This document shows, in pieces, positions 10,783 to 21,493 of a stretch of DNA of 64,000 nucleotides (the first letter of the stretch is position 1; each line of letters begins with the position of its first letter). Made by a program: the position numbers and the translations under genes. Source of the stretch: Bathymodiolus brooksi (Eukaryota > Mollusca > Bivalvia > Mytilida > Modiolidae); assembly GCA_963680875.1 (NCBI GenBank), contig OY804580.1, positions 100,168,000 to 100,231,999 on the forward strand. Reading direction: 5' to 3'. Below the pieces are notes generated by a model. It ran no database searches, had not been told where the DNA came from, and saw nothing but the letters and a program-made list of their open reading frames with translations.

Positions 10783-13700
10783 CTGTGAAAAGACCAACAT
10801 ATTATTTTAAATATTTCTTTTATAATGTGATTGACTTTAAAACCTTTAAATAATGTTAAAAATATATTAAGAAGAAATATATCCGATTGCTTACATTTTC
10901 CCAAAGCTTTTTAAATTGCTACGTTTTCGTTATGTTCTAAATTGAGATTGTGTCCTGTCATATTCAACAAAAACATTCACGGACAGCATTGATTGTAGCT
11001 GGTTGGCTGTTATGATAGATGAGCAGGGATCCTTATATGATAACATTTTGATGTGTCCCAACCAAAACATCACGAGTCCCACGAGTTACAGGTATCTCTG
11101 GATCAGTATTCAATCGACATGTTATTGTACTTGTACCTGTATTTGCAACTTGCGCACTTCCCGGTCATTTCCTCATTTATGAATTATCACCGGGTTTGAA
11201 CTAGATTAACACGACGACTCCACTAGTGGAGCAGGAACTACCTACCCTTCCGGAGCACCTGAGTTCACCCCTGATTTTTAATGGGGGTTCGTGTTACTCG
11301 ATCTTTAGTTATATGTGTATGTTTTGTAGATCGTTGTTTGTCCTTTTGTACTTTTTCTTTTGGCCATTGTGTTGTCTGTTCTTCTTTGATATACGGATTC
11401 TGATTACCCTTTTGGTATCTTCAAACTCTTCTTTCAAGTGTATACCTGTTTTCTTTCAAATCGGAAAGCATCAATTTTTTCATCTGGTGTGCAATTTCGT
11501 TCGTGAACTTTGTATCATCTCCGAACAAGTCTATTAATCGGGCACGAATCATATCTGGTGAGGAAATGGTAGTTATTCTAACTGGAGCCTCTTCGCCAAA
11601 AAAATCGGCCAGATCGAATTCTTCCTTGTTTAAATCATATACAAAGTCTAATGCACGTCCGCCATAAATAGGCTGTTTGATATGAGGATCATCTCCAGTC
11701 GTAATTCTTGTGACGTTAATGGCTGCCTTACGTAGATAGGCACAGTTGTATCTTTTAAGGATTTTCTTGTTTCCTAATCGAATCAGGTTCATCAAGGTTA
11801 CACACGAGGATGCATTTCCCATGGATGCACCCTCAATGCAAACACTCGCCCATATGCCATTGGCTCCACTCATGAGCACCTATTCAAAATTAAAATACTT
11901 AGAATTTAGACAGTTTTTCTATTATCATATTTCAATATATATATTTGTTGTATAAGTATTCCTGTTAAAAAGAAATGTTCAGTTACCGGTAAATTATGTA
12001 ATGCCCTATTCACTGGTGAATAGCACAAAAGAACTATTCACCTCTCCTGAGCTATTCACAGGAGACGCAATATATCTTCGCGTAATTTTATATCCTCTTG
12101 ATTCATTGGAGGAAACACGGTAATGGAAATTCCTATGTTAAACTAAAATCCAGAAACTCGCAGACAACAGCAAACATGACAAGCTGGTTCGTCTCTTATG
12201 CTGTTCGGTATAATAACACATTTATTGACTGATTATTCGAGTAATAGAAAGTTCATTGTTCCTCTTGCGAACCAACGATTGCCCTCAGTTTCACCTTGGA
12301 CAATAGTTGGTGTCTTAGGGACCAATAAACTTGTTATTACCCCAGATACCAGTCAATAAGTGTATACATAACTATAACGATTTAATCTCCTTATATATAT
12401 TTCTATACGTTATGACTGCGTCGATGAACGTTGATATTGAATAGGTACTTCTTGCAGCACGCGGATAGGGGTTACGTAAGGTAAAAGTGGGCAGGTGGTG
12501 ACGCTAGTTTGAAATACAACCTTAATTCATATATTGCATCATTATGAAAACCATACCCATTCATATCTTATTCAGCTATTTGTGACTTATTCGTATATTA
12601 GATTAAAATGCAAAATAAACTCACATGTATCAATTTTGAACGTCGACATGTTAAATCATAGCATAGTTATAGAGTTGTGTTGGCAATAAATAAGCTGCAT
12701 GGGCTAGTACGAATTTGACAAAACGGGATATTTATATATCACAGCTTAAGATTTACTATCCGTTGATCTATTGAAGTGGAACATTTACGACCTAATTAGT
12801 TATTTGAAAGCTGAAAAATCGACCCCTTCCAGTGGCAAGTCTGTATATACATGTACCTTTATATAGGAAGTGACACTCTGTCTTGCAGAGAAATATTATA
12901 AATTCAAATTGAAAGCTTTGTCATTCTTCAGGTGAACATTATGGTTGTCATTGACGACAGAGCAACGATGACATTAAAGACAGTATATTCGTACATACTA
13001 TGCACTATTGAGTTGCCACCAGTCGTTTCTATAACAGCAAACACTGTTTAAGTCTTATTATTCTATAAATGTCGCTAATGTCTACATTAAGATAACCAGA
13101 AGAGTTTGAAGATAGCAAAGGGGTAATCAGAATCCGTATATCGAACAAGAACAGACAACACAATAACCAAAATTTAAAGTACAAAAGGACAAACAACGAT
13201 CTACAAAACATACATATTAAGCTAAAGATTGAGTAACACGAATCCCACTAAAAGGCGGGGGTGAACTCATGTGCTCCATGAGGGTAGGCAGTTCCTGCTC
13301 CACAGTGGCACCCGTAGTGTTAATCTAGTTACAAACCCGGTGATAAGTCACGAATGAGGAAAGGACCGGGAAGAGCTTACGACAAATGGAACATATCCGT
13401 GGTCATTTGCTAATGTCTACATTAAGATATCCAACATTTCCTTATGGTGGGTGTAAATTTTAACACTTTCTTCAACAGTGTTATTTCTAGATCTGGGGAA
13501 TTTATCTATAATTTCTGGACAGCCTCTTCTATTTCCTTCAGATTGGCATTGTCCTCATAATCGTTCTGAAGTACAAGGACTGCTCATGTCATGGCCTAAA
13601 TATTTATTTATTGTTTTAGGTCTAGGCAGGAGCAAACATGATTGTAGCCCTGGTTTCAAGTCTGTCTAGATTTCCACAGCACCAGGTCAATCAATATATT

Positions 13701-16700
13701 CGGAATTCAGAACTTAAAGCGTTAAATATATTTAAAATACCAAAAGAGAGGCGTTCAAAAGTGAAGAAAGCTCAAACAATGATGGTCAACAAATCCACCA
13801 ATATCAGCAAAATGAACAATTACTATGTGATCCAAGAATAGTTTGGGATATCAAAGCGGTAATCAGAAGACGTAAATGGAAGAAGGACAGACAATATAAT
13901 GGCCAAAAGAAAAAAGACGAACAATGATCACCAAAGCACTGAATAGAAAACCCCAAACACCACACAACAAAAACGGTATTGAATTCAGGTTGTGGCCCGG
14001 AAGGGGAGCCATTATTGCTATACTAGTGCCACCCGCCGTGTTTCTATTGCTATAACTCGGTGACAAATCATGAATGAGGAAAGGACGGTTTTGTGATTAC
14101 GGCAAACGGCACATATACGTTGGGCTTTTGTGATACAGATATATCGTAACGATTAAACAAGCCGTTGCGACCGTAAATCTTTCAAAGTGGTGATCTCAAC
14201 TAAACTACAAGGAATCCTTGGTTCAGTAGCTTCCTCTATCATTGAAATCATGATAGGAACCACAATCTCTTGAATATCGCTTAATTAGCACATGTTGTCC
14301 GAGAGGATTAAGCGTTCTGGATTTCGAAATATTGTACTATTAATAAATCGCATATACAGTGTAATATTCAATGCAAAATTATACCTGTAAGACTATGGCA
14401 TCACCGTATCCAAATGTCTCGTGTACATGTATTTACCTGTACGACTGTGGCATCACCGTATCCAAATTTCTCCTGTACATGTATTTACCCTTACGGCTGT
14501 GGTATCACTGTATCTAAATGTCTCGTGTACATGTATTTACCTGTAAAACTGTGGCATCACTGTATCTAAATTCCTCTTGTACATGTATTTACCTGTAAGG
14601 CTGTGGCATCACCGTGTCTATATTTCTCGTGTAAAGATTTACCTGTAAGTCTGTGGCATCACCATATCCAAATGTTTGGTGTACATGTATTTACCTGTAA
14701 GGCTGTGGTATCACCGTGTGCAAATATCAGGTGTATATTATTTACCTTCCTCGTGTACATGTATTTACCTGCAAGGCTGTGGCATCAGAGTATCCAAATT
14801 TCTCATGTACATGTATTAGAAGATGTCCTTTCCATTTGTGGTCATCCATTATTTTTCTTATATACTTTGCCCATGTACCACATTCTTCCGGAAGAGACTT
14901 CCCTCTAGATTCTTCAAAAATCAAACCAAACAAACCTTCACTGGCAGACAATTTACAAAGAAAGTCTACTACTTGGAACACTCGCACGGCACCAGTTGCC
15001 ATTGCATCTGGTATATCTCTGAAGTTGATGAGAATTTTTGCATTCTTATTGAGATTATCGTAACACCATTGGATCCATTTTTCTAAGAGTAGACAACATT
15101 TGTCGACTGTGAACTTGTTGAAATCGTATGTTGAATTCCCTAAATCAATTTCAAGTATCACGTTATATAAGCCAACTTCCTTCATTTTTCGTAAACCGAC
15201 AGGAATTGTTTCTGTATCAGGGACTTTGTCTGTCACCCCTAAAAAGGAGAGAAGAATTGTGACGACCATTCCTATTGTGCCTTATTTTCAGCACCCTATT
15301 CTGTCGTTTGATAGTTACGTTCTTTTATTTTTATTTTACCATAGTGGGTAACATGTTTGCAGAGTTCTAGCTCGAGATATAGTTTTCTTTCCTAGCAAAT
15401 ATACATTTCCTTAGTTTTAGAGTTGGACAATTTGAAATCATTTCACAAAATTTATTTTTAGCTCAACAAATATAAAGGGTCATGTGAGCTTTGCTAATTT
15501 GGCCAATTGCAACCGTAGTGTGTCTGAATCATCCTTAGGATGTTTACTTTCAAAATTTAATCCGATAATACCGCCCAACTGACCAACATGGCTGCTGTTA
15601 CTATAAGTAGAACATATGGTTTGGTTTGGTTTCGTTTGATGGTGCTTAACGCCACTTTCAACAATATTTCAGTTATATCGTGGCGGTCAGTTTTATTGTG
15701 GACATGCACAATTTTTGGGATTTTTCTATGTCGAACTAAAATCCCGAAATCCCGAATACGACAACAAAAACATGGCGAGCGGGTTCTGTGTAATCTCTTA
15801 TCCTGTTCGGTATAATAAAACACTTATTGATTGGATATTCGAGAGGTTTATTGTTCTCCTCGACACCAACTATTGCCATTAGTATCTCAGGGAACAACTA
15901 ACTTGCTATTACCCTCATACCAGATAAAAAGTGTGTAATATGTATATAAATGTGTGTGCGTGTGTTAAAGTACTTTCTGTTTTGCAAATATTCAAGATCG
16001 GAGAATATCTTTTTGTCTGTTAACTAGCTGATCATCGTTTGACTAATAGTGTAATTTGTGCGGACGTTTTTGAACATGATGCCGTAATATGCTATTGATT
16101 ACATTACATCATTCCTATTAGATGTTTGTTGTATCTTTACACTAACATCTAACAACATCCCTAATTTCAACCGACCATCCCGAGTACAAACGAAGAGATG
16201 TTGAGGGGTCAATATATTTTACTGTGTTTCATATGATTGGGCGGTCAAAGATGAATGAAAAATTACATGACTCCAAACGGGATGTTGTTAGATGTCTGTG
16301 TATTGCCAAAGAACAAGAGCAACAAACATCTAACGTTAACTAGATTCACACTACACATAATTGCTTGACAGACAGTTTGAACCAGGACAAAGCATAAATT
16401 CCAGCTATTTTTTTGGGAAGAAATAATTACCTTCTGTAATTTCAGAAAAAACCCACAATCCGTCACGATCTTCACCCTTGTCAACCAACTGCTTGATAAA
16501 TACGTCATCTACACGGGTCATATGAGAGAAAGAGCCAACTATCGTATGCTTAAAGCCACATTTTTTCACCTCGTTATATACCTCCCATTTACTCTCTAGA
16601 ACGTGTCCTCTCAGTTGACCTACTTCGCTCTCACGTATCGAGTTGTCCAGCACAAAACAATCTAGATCTCGTAGAACTTTGTATTTTGACGTTTCTCGTT

Positions 16701-16758
16701 CTATATCTTTCTCATAATTGTTGAATAACATTTTAAATCGTCGACTCGCCAGCATTTT
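10335..16758 (-). CDS. DRE-TIM (HMGL-like) metallolyase fused to a C-terminal EF-hand, 4 exons
   Basis: Exons at 16758-16431, 15238-14769, 11879-11446 and 10782-10335 join in frame at GT-AG borders to give 558 codons from the ATG at 16755, with one internal TGA at codon 459. Residues 30-410 read as an HMGL-like TIM barrel (isopropylmalate/homocitrate synthase, HMG-CoA lyase and pyruvate carboxyltransferase superfamily). D37 and R41 lie in the first-strand motif DNSIRE, H251 and H253 in HVHEKFGY, and N287 in EGASMGNASS; together these are the metal ligands and conserved arginine expected of an active enzyme. The C-terminus (residues 505-516, DMDNDSSIHWNE) is a perfect EF-hand loop, suggesting calcium control. 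No signal peptide or membrane segment is seen. The substrate cannot be told: superfamily members act on acyl-CoA, 2-oxoacids or aldehydes. The start rests on an ATG three bases after a splice acceptor, so a 5' non-coding exon upstream is likely; M9 is an alternative start. Confidence 0.82.
11222..11440 (+). repeat. Dispersed repeat family A, copy in intron 3
   Basis: It begins at GGAGCAGGAACTACCTACCC and runs through 'gtagatcgttgtttgtcc' to 'ggtatcttcaaactcttc', ending next to the exon 3 donor. Family A has at least 15 copies in the window, in both orientations, with no coding capacity. It is probably a non-autonomous retroelement. Confidence 0.8.
11446..11879 (-). CDS. Exon 3 of the HMGL/EF-hand gene
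   Basis: The acceptor 'attttgaatag' precedes GTGCTCATGAGTGG, and the donor is GAAAACAG|gtatac. Phase is 0 in and 2 out. It codes for VLMSGANGIWASVCIEGASMGNASS, whose E281 and N287 match the conserved glycine-rich GxGExxGN-like loop that supplies the fourth metal ligand. A mixed alpha/beta stretch follows, ending in AHQMKKLMLSDLKENR. A dispersed repeat begins within a few bases of the donor, so the splice site sits almost inside a repeat. Confidence 0.8.
12145..12375. repeat. Dispersed repeat pair, copy 1 (intron 2)
   Basis: Shares 'tatgctgttcggtataataa', the following 'cacttattga'-like block and 'gttattacccca/ctcataccag' with 15725-15935. No open frame. The rest of intron 2 (11880-14382) holds two family A copies (13107-13390 and 13845-14110) and otherwise nothing recognisable. 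Confidence 0.6.
13107..13390 (-). repeat. Dispersed repeat family A copy
   Basis: Reverse orientation: 'tttgaagatagcaaaggggt' at the left, then 'aggcagttcctgctccacag' and 'cccggtgataagtcacgaat' at the right, making it one of the longer copies. Confidence 0.75.
13845..14110 (-). repeat. Dispersed repeat family A copy
   Basis: Reverse orientation, diverged: starts 'gggatatcaaagcggtaatc' and ends near 'caaatcatgaatgaggaaag'. Lies about 270 bp from the 52-bp array. Confidence 0.65.
14383..14768 (-). repeat. 52-bp tandem array copied from an exon end plus its 5' splice site
   Basis: Seven full units (52, 52, 52, 52, 50, 52 and 51 bp) and one 23-bp partial unit follow the exon 2 donor on the minus strand. 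Each begins GTAAAT and nearly all end ACAG. Units are 4 nt of intron plus 48 nt matching the exon-coded IHVHEKFGYSDATALQ: one translates IHVQEKFGYGDATVVQ, another IHVHETFGYGDAIVLQ, a third IHVHQTFGYGDATDLQ. Those I translated in the exon frame contain no stop. Adjacent units form AG|GT junctions. Confidence 0.9.
14769..15238 (-). CDS. Exon 2 of the HMGL/EF-hand gene, carrying the HxH metal motif
   Basis: The acceptor 'tctcctttttag' is followed by GGGTGACAGAC, and the donor is TTGCAG|gtaaat. The exon codes for residues 109-265, most of the barrel, including NFRDIPDAM, LIFEESRGKSLPEECG and the metal-binding IHVHEKFGYSDATALQ that ends the exon. The final 48 coding bases and the donor are repeated downstream in the intron as a 52-bp tandem array (see 14383-14768). 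Reading through the first donor meets TAA after nine codons, so this donor has to be used. Confidence 0.82.
15615..15935. repeat. SINE tail plus dispersed repeat pair, copy 2 (intron 1)
   Basis: The first 85 bp ('ggtgcttaacgccactttca', 'aacaatatttcagttatat') is a reverse-oriented SINE tail. The remainder matches the repeat at 12145-12375. The rest of intron 1 (15936-16430) shows nothing recognisable. Confidence 0.6.
16431..16758 (-). CDS. Exon 1 (first coding) of the HMGL/EF-hand gene
   Basis: The acceptor 'ttattctttacag' precedes AAAATGCTGGCG, and the donor is AGAAG|gtaatt. The exon codes for a charged N-terminal helix and then LDCFVLDNSIRESEVG, the first strand of the barrel carrying D37, R41 and E42. 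A phase-1 G is left over and completes glycine 109 with exon 2, giving EITEGVTDKVPDTET across the join. The superfamily consensus here is D-x-T-x-R-D/E; this copy has S for T, which some relatives share. Confidence 0.8.
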
Positions 16759-17734
16759 CTGTAAAGAATAAATTATTGACAATCTCTAAAATTGTAAAGA
16801 GCAAAATATATGATATCTTGTTTCACAATAATCAGGTTGTATACATGGGATATATAGGTCGACTTAAATACTACGTAATATTTGTACCACGGTTTTCCGA
16901 GTACCGTTTAAATCGTAAAACCGTTGTATAAATAATTTGTAACATGAAGCCATGTAATATCACATCTAGGTCGCTGATTATTGCACGGCTCTCTGAGAGT
17001 AATAAAAATACAGCCCAGATTTAAAGTGTGCAGTATCTCATAACTGCGTGTGTTATTTCATAGTTCTTAGCTGTTGTTTACATTCTGGTATATAAACCAT
17101 AAAAAGATCAAAGGAAAAGAATGCTTTAATGTTACATAATATATAGATATTAAATATTTAGGATAATAAATATTTAGATTGAGCAAGTTTTTATATTTAA
17201 ACGTAGATATGTGTACGACACGTTTCTGGAATAAACATCAGCAGGTGAACTCATAGTCAAAAGATTAAAAAGCGAAAAGTCTTTGGGAGCAAGTAAATCA
17301 AAGAGTACAGGAAAGGAACAATCTCATAAGGTTACCTATGTACGAGTGAGATTGACGTTGGTTTGATTAAACTGCATTAATTAGGAACAGTACATTTCAA
17401 GCATACATATATGCGTTTTGTTTATATCTCCGATAAACCATGTTAGTTCCGAAGCACCGACTACTTGTCGAATGACACAGTCCACCAGCAGAGTTATCAA
17501 CGCAGTGAAAGTATTAAAAGCATATTTAGAATAGCGGAGCGTCACAAAAAATAGAAAGCACAGCTCAGAACTGATTATGTAGAGTTCAAATAAAATGAGA
17601 AAAAGAAAGTACCACAGTTCCAAAATCCAATCCAGTAACATAGAAACAGAGGCAAAAATTGATACCCCTAACACACATATACATGACCGCTTACTTTCCA
17701 GTATGGAATACCTGTGTTACCATAGACCACAGAT
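16759..17734. other. Presumed 5' region of the HMGL/EF-hand gene; no feature identified
   Basis: Upstream non-coding exon(s) are expected because coding exon 1 starts at a splice acceptor, but none can be placed. A fragment of the 'gcgcactaaattagatatc' family lies at 17203-17350. Confidence 0.4.
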
Positions 17735-18000
17735 ATGTTCCACTTGTCGTAAACACTTCCCGGTCCTTTCCTCATTCATGACTTATCACCGGGTTTGTTA
17801 CTAGATTAACACGACGGGTGCCAATAGTACAACAGGGACTGCTAACCCTTCCGAAGAACCTGATTTCACCCGCGATTTTTAGTGGGGTTCGTGTTACTCG
17901 ATCGTTAGTTTTATGTGTATGTTTTGTTAATCATTGTTTATCTGTTCTTCTTCGACTTAAGGATTCTGATTACCCCTTTTGTATCTTCAAACTCGTCTTC
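17735..18000 (+). repeat. Dispersed repeat family A copy
   Basis: Contains 'ttatcaccgggtttgttact', 'aacagggactgctaaccctt', 'gtggggttcgtgttactcga' and the end 'gtatcttcaaactcgtcttc'. Confidence 0.75.
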
Positions 18001-18238
18001 CATGTTTGGTTGATTCACTTCAATAACAATGTTCGGGGTAAACGTAGTTTTATGGTCCCAAATACCCCTTCCTAGTGAAAAAAAAAAATATAATATGCTC
18101 ATAAAAGCGTTGTCCACATGTGAGTGAAATGTCAACCCCCACATATAACTGGATGAACATCGTTGTTATAAAGAACGCTCTAATCTTTACCATTATACAT
18201 AATATATATAATCTTAGTGACCGCATTGATTGTATAAT

Positions 18239-18520
18239 GGGCTCGGGTGGCACAATGAGTTAGGTAGTTGGATTACCTAACAACTCGTACAAGTCTATCA
18301 CCAATACGGCGTGGGTTCGTGCCCGGCTTTGCAAATTACAAAAAGGGTGCACTCGACTCGCAGTTGCAAGTTCTAAAGCTTACCAGTTGCTTGTCCATGG
18401 TCGGTGGTTCTCTCCGGGTACTCTGGCTTCTTCCACCAATAAAACTGGTCGCCATGATATAGCTGAAATATTGCTGAAAGTGGCGTTAAAACACCAAAAA
18501 TCAAAATCAATTATTTGATT
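18239..18520 (+). repeat. tRNA-derived SINE (family C), near complete
   Basis: Head 'gggctcgggtggcacaatga', B-box-like 'gtgggttcgtgcccggc', middle 'gggtgcactcgactcgcagt', tail 'gccatgatatagctgaaata' followed by 'aagtggcgttaaaacacc'. Other copies: 21853-22030, 24478-24540, 42952-43205 and 51512-51765. Confidence 0.75.
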
Positions 18521-18526
18521 GTATAA

Positions 18527-18605
18527 TGGTTGGCGTGCTCTCACTGAGTGCGGTAGATCGTGGGTGCGATACCTGATCGGGTCACACAAAGACCTAATCT
18601 TTGTG
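18527..18605 (+). repeat. SINE family B head fragment
   Basis: 'tgagtgcggtagatcgtggg' with B-box 'gtgggtgcgatacctgatc'; it directly follows the family C SINE. The stretch 18606-19379 shows nothing recognisable. Confidence 0.55.
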
Positions 18606-19977
18606 ACACATAAGTTATCATATGACCTCAACCATAATAAAAATATTAAACACAGGGCCATCGTAAGACATAATATGCGAGCTTAAGCGAGCTCTTTATG
18701 GTATAAAATGTGTACTTAGGATTTTTTAACAAACATGGTTGAACATACAGTCGAAGAAAAAAAAATTTCCGTGTAACACACTAACACACTCAACTAATGA
18801 AGATCTTCTTAACATAAAGCGCAAATGTGATCATGAAGTCTCGTACCCTCTCTCGTACGTCCGACACCACTGAACCCCGGAACCCGTGTGTAATAAAAGT
18901 AATTTTGCTAACTTGTTTTACTTATATTGATATTTTTTAATTTATTAAATCTCTTCTGACATACTGACAAGAATTTTTGTTTCTACGCGGAAGTTAACTT
19001 TTGAGATTTCGTAAGGAACGATAACTCGAATAAAGGAACGACAGCTCAACTAGATTCGGCCCTAAAAAAAGTCGTCCCCAATATATCTCGGCCCAAAATA
19101 TCTCGACACTTTTTGATGAAATTGCCAGATAATTTTCAGATGCGCGAGCATTCACGGCCGTGCCGGTTTCATATTAGGGAAACAACAGTCAGCAACAAAT
19201 AATAGCGAGCACAGAGAGCTCTACAGCAGCATGGGCATGCGCATGCAACACATAATCTTCCTTATGATGAGATTGAAATCCTTTCGTCCGGAAGTTGATA
19301 AAAGTTGGCAGTCTCGGAGAGAATGCCAAAAATAAAAAAAAAGTCTCCATAAATGATTTTAAAACTAAAATGATATCACACGGCTGGTAATCGGCACAAG
19401 CAGAACAGTTGGTTCTGCAAAGAAATTCGTGAGGATAACTTCCGGTTTTGGTGGAGGAGAGTTCACGAAGACGCTTCGCAAGGTATGTACATGTCAAAAA
19501 TTTAAATTTTCTTTTTTACTGCTCGAATATTGTAAAATCAGAGAATGCTATGCTGTGGCGAATGCTTTCACGATTAGAAACATGCATAGTTTATTCTTGT
19601 ATATGAAGTGTAACTCTCGTAAAATCAATCGTCCCACGAAAAACATGACGAAAATTGTGACACTCTTACATTTCTAAGTTGTTCTTGACAAAGATGCAAG
19701 TTAAATTTTCAATATTTTTTCATCATGGGAGTCTAAATGTAATCGGGGATAAATTCCGATTCGTCAGGAGTAATTTGAAGTCTAGATAAATCTACAAACT
19801 GTCAATTTTCTCGTTTTCCTGCTTGAGGAGATCGGTTCTGATAGAGCACATTGCGAATGCATGAGGAGATTTGCTAGTTTTGCTAATTGTTTTCTGCAAA
19901 ATTGATAAATTGACACTTTTAAACACAAAACTGATAAATACTCTAATCAAAATAAACTATTCTCTGTCCACTTTCAG

Positions 19978-20268
19978 GAGATGCCAGAATTCAAGGGAAA
20001 GAGGAAAAGGGGACTGACATTGACTCTTTACAAAAAAACATTTCGATATAGATTGCCTGTATCACCGCCAAGGAAACGAACAAAAACAAGTAGCAGTACA
20101 CCAAATTTAAAATCCCCATCAATCAGGACACCAAGTTTATTAAAAAAATCTCTTTCAATTTCAAAATATTTATATCCTTTCAAACGGGTTTCCACATCTA
20201 TTCGGTGCAACCTTTTTACTAAAGATGACGGAAACTTCACCCACAGGCACTCGACGTTCAATGAATAA
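19978..20268 (+). CDS. Uncharacterised basic 95-aa reading frame with upstream splice acceptor
   Basis: I do not recognise it. The acceptor 'ctctgtccactttcag' is followed by GAG and the ATG at 19981, and the frame runs to a stop at 20268. The product begins MPEFKGKRKRGLTLTLYK and contains SPPRKRTKTSSSTPNLK, so it is very basic and rich in S, P and K, as in nuclear or DNA-binding tails. A consensus donor CGCAAG|gtatgt at 19482 could join in phase 0 to give TKTLRK-EMPEFKG; the same donor is kept in the opposite palindrome arm (minus strand, about 22998). This part of the left arm is missing from the right arm. It may be a captured gene fragment or chance. Confidence 0.3.
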   Translation, partial: EMPEFKGKRKRGLTLTLYKKTFRYRLPVSPPRKRTKTSSSTPNLKSPSIRTPSLLKKSLSISKYLYPFKRVSTSIRCNLFTKDDGNFTHRHSTFNE

Positions 20269-21493
20269 AACGTAGGGTCAATGTGGAAAAAAATTTAGTG
20301 TCATTGTTATATAATAAAGAGAAGGCTTCCAATGCATTTTTCGGCACAAATGTAAACAAATCGGTTTATTTGTTCGTATACGGTTTTCGCTTGACCTTTG
20401 CGGTATTTATGGATGGAGACCTACCTAATAGTTTCTCCGCCGCATCATTTATTAGAGAGCAGACGATCATACTTCATTAAACCATACTTTTGTGACGTCC
20501 CCAGAAATATTCGACTTCCATTGTGGAGCGACCATGACATTGCAGGACCGCACAGAATAAATAGCATATTAATAAAAGAAAACTAGATATAAAAAAAATT
20601 ACGACCGATTACTGGACAATTGAACTAAAAGGTATACATTTTATTTAGTTGGTAAGCTTCTGACATTTTTTTGTGACCAGTAAGCGGTCAATTTTTTTTA
20701 TATCTAGTTTTCTTTTATTAATTATTCTGTGCTGTCCTGCAATATCATGGTCGCTCCACAATGGAAGTCGAATATTTCTGGGGACGTCACAAAAGTATGG
20801 TTTAATGAAGTATGATCGTCTGCTCTCTAATAAATGATGCGGCGGAAAAACTATTAGGTAGGTCTCCATCCATAAATACCGCAAAGGTCAAGCGAAAACC
20901 GTATACGAAAAAATAAACCGATTTGTTTACATTTGTGCCGAAAAATGCATTGGAAGCCTTCTCTTTATTATAACAGTGACACTATTTTTTTTTCCACATT
21001 GACCCTACATTTTATTCACTGAACGTCGAGTGCCTGTGCTTCACCGCAGATCTACACAAGTTATAATATTACATGATTTCAGCACATACATAGGTCTAAC
21101 GTAAATAAACATTCACTTAGTGCTAGTAGTCATGAATAAATTAAACACAAGATGTCAATTAAACTGTGGACATATCCTTAAAATCGGTAAAGCGCTTTAC
21201 ATCTTGTAACCACTACTAACAGAGATCTTTTTTATTTACAAGTGTGTACACATAACACACTACATAATAGAAAAACAAACCACAAATTAATATTATTCTC
21301 AACTGTATGATATTTAATTTACAGTGTATCATTTGTATTAGAAATTATAAAGATATGATTCACATTAAGTTTAATTATTCTTGATTATAAAATTATCTTG
21401 CAGTGCATTTTCAATTTTTTCCAATGTAAGGGAAGTTAATCTTGTGTATCCAATACACAATGGAAGTTGTCACAAACAAAAAATGATCAATAA

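Noticed and set aside
17381..17674. 97-residue hydrophobic frame on the minus strand, upstream of the HMGL/EF-hand gene
   Set aside because: AT-rich frames with many T-rich codons give such hydrophobic runs by chance; no splice sites in register with exon 1 and no family resemblance. A 5' non-coding exon in this region remains possible.
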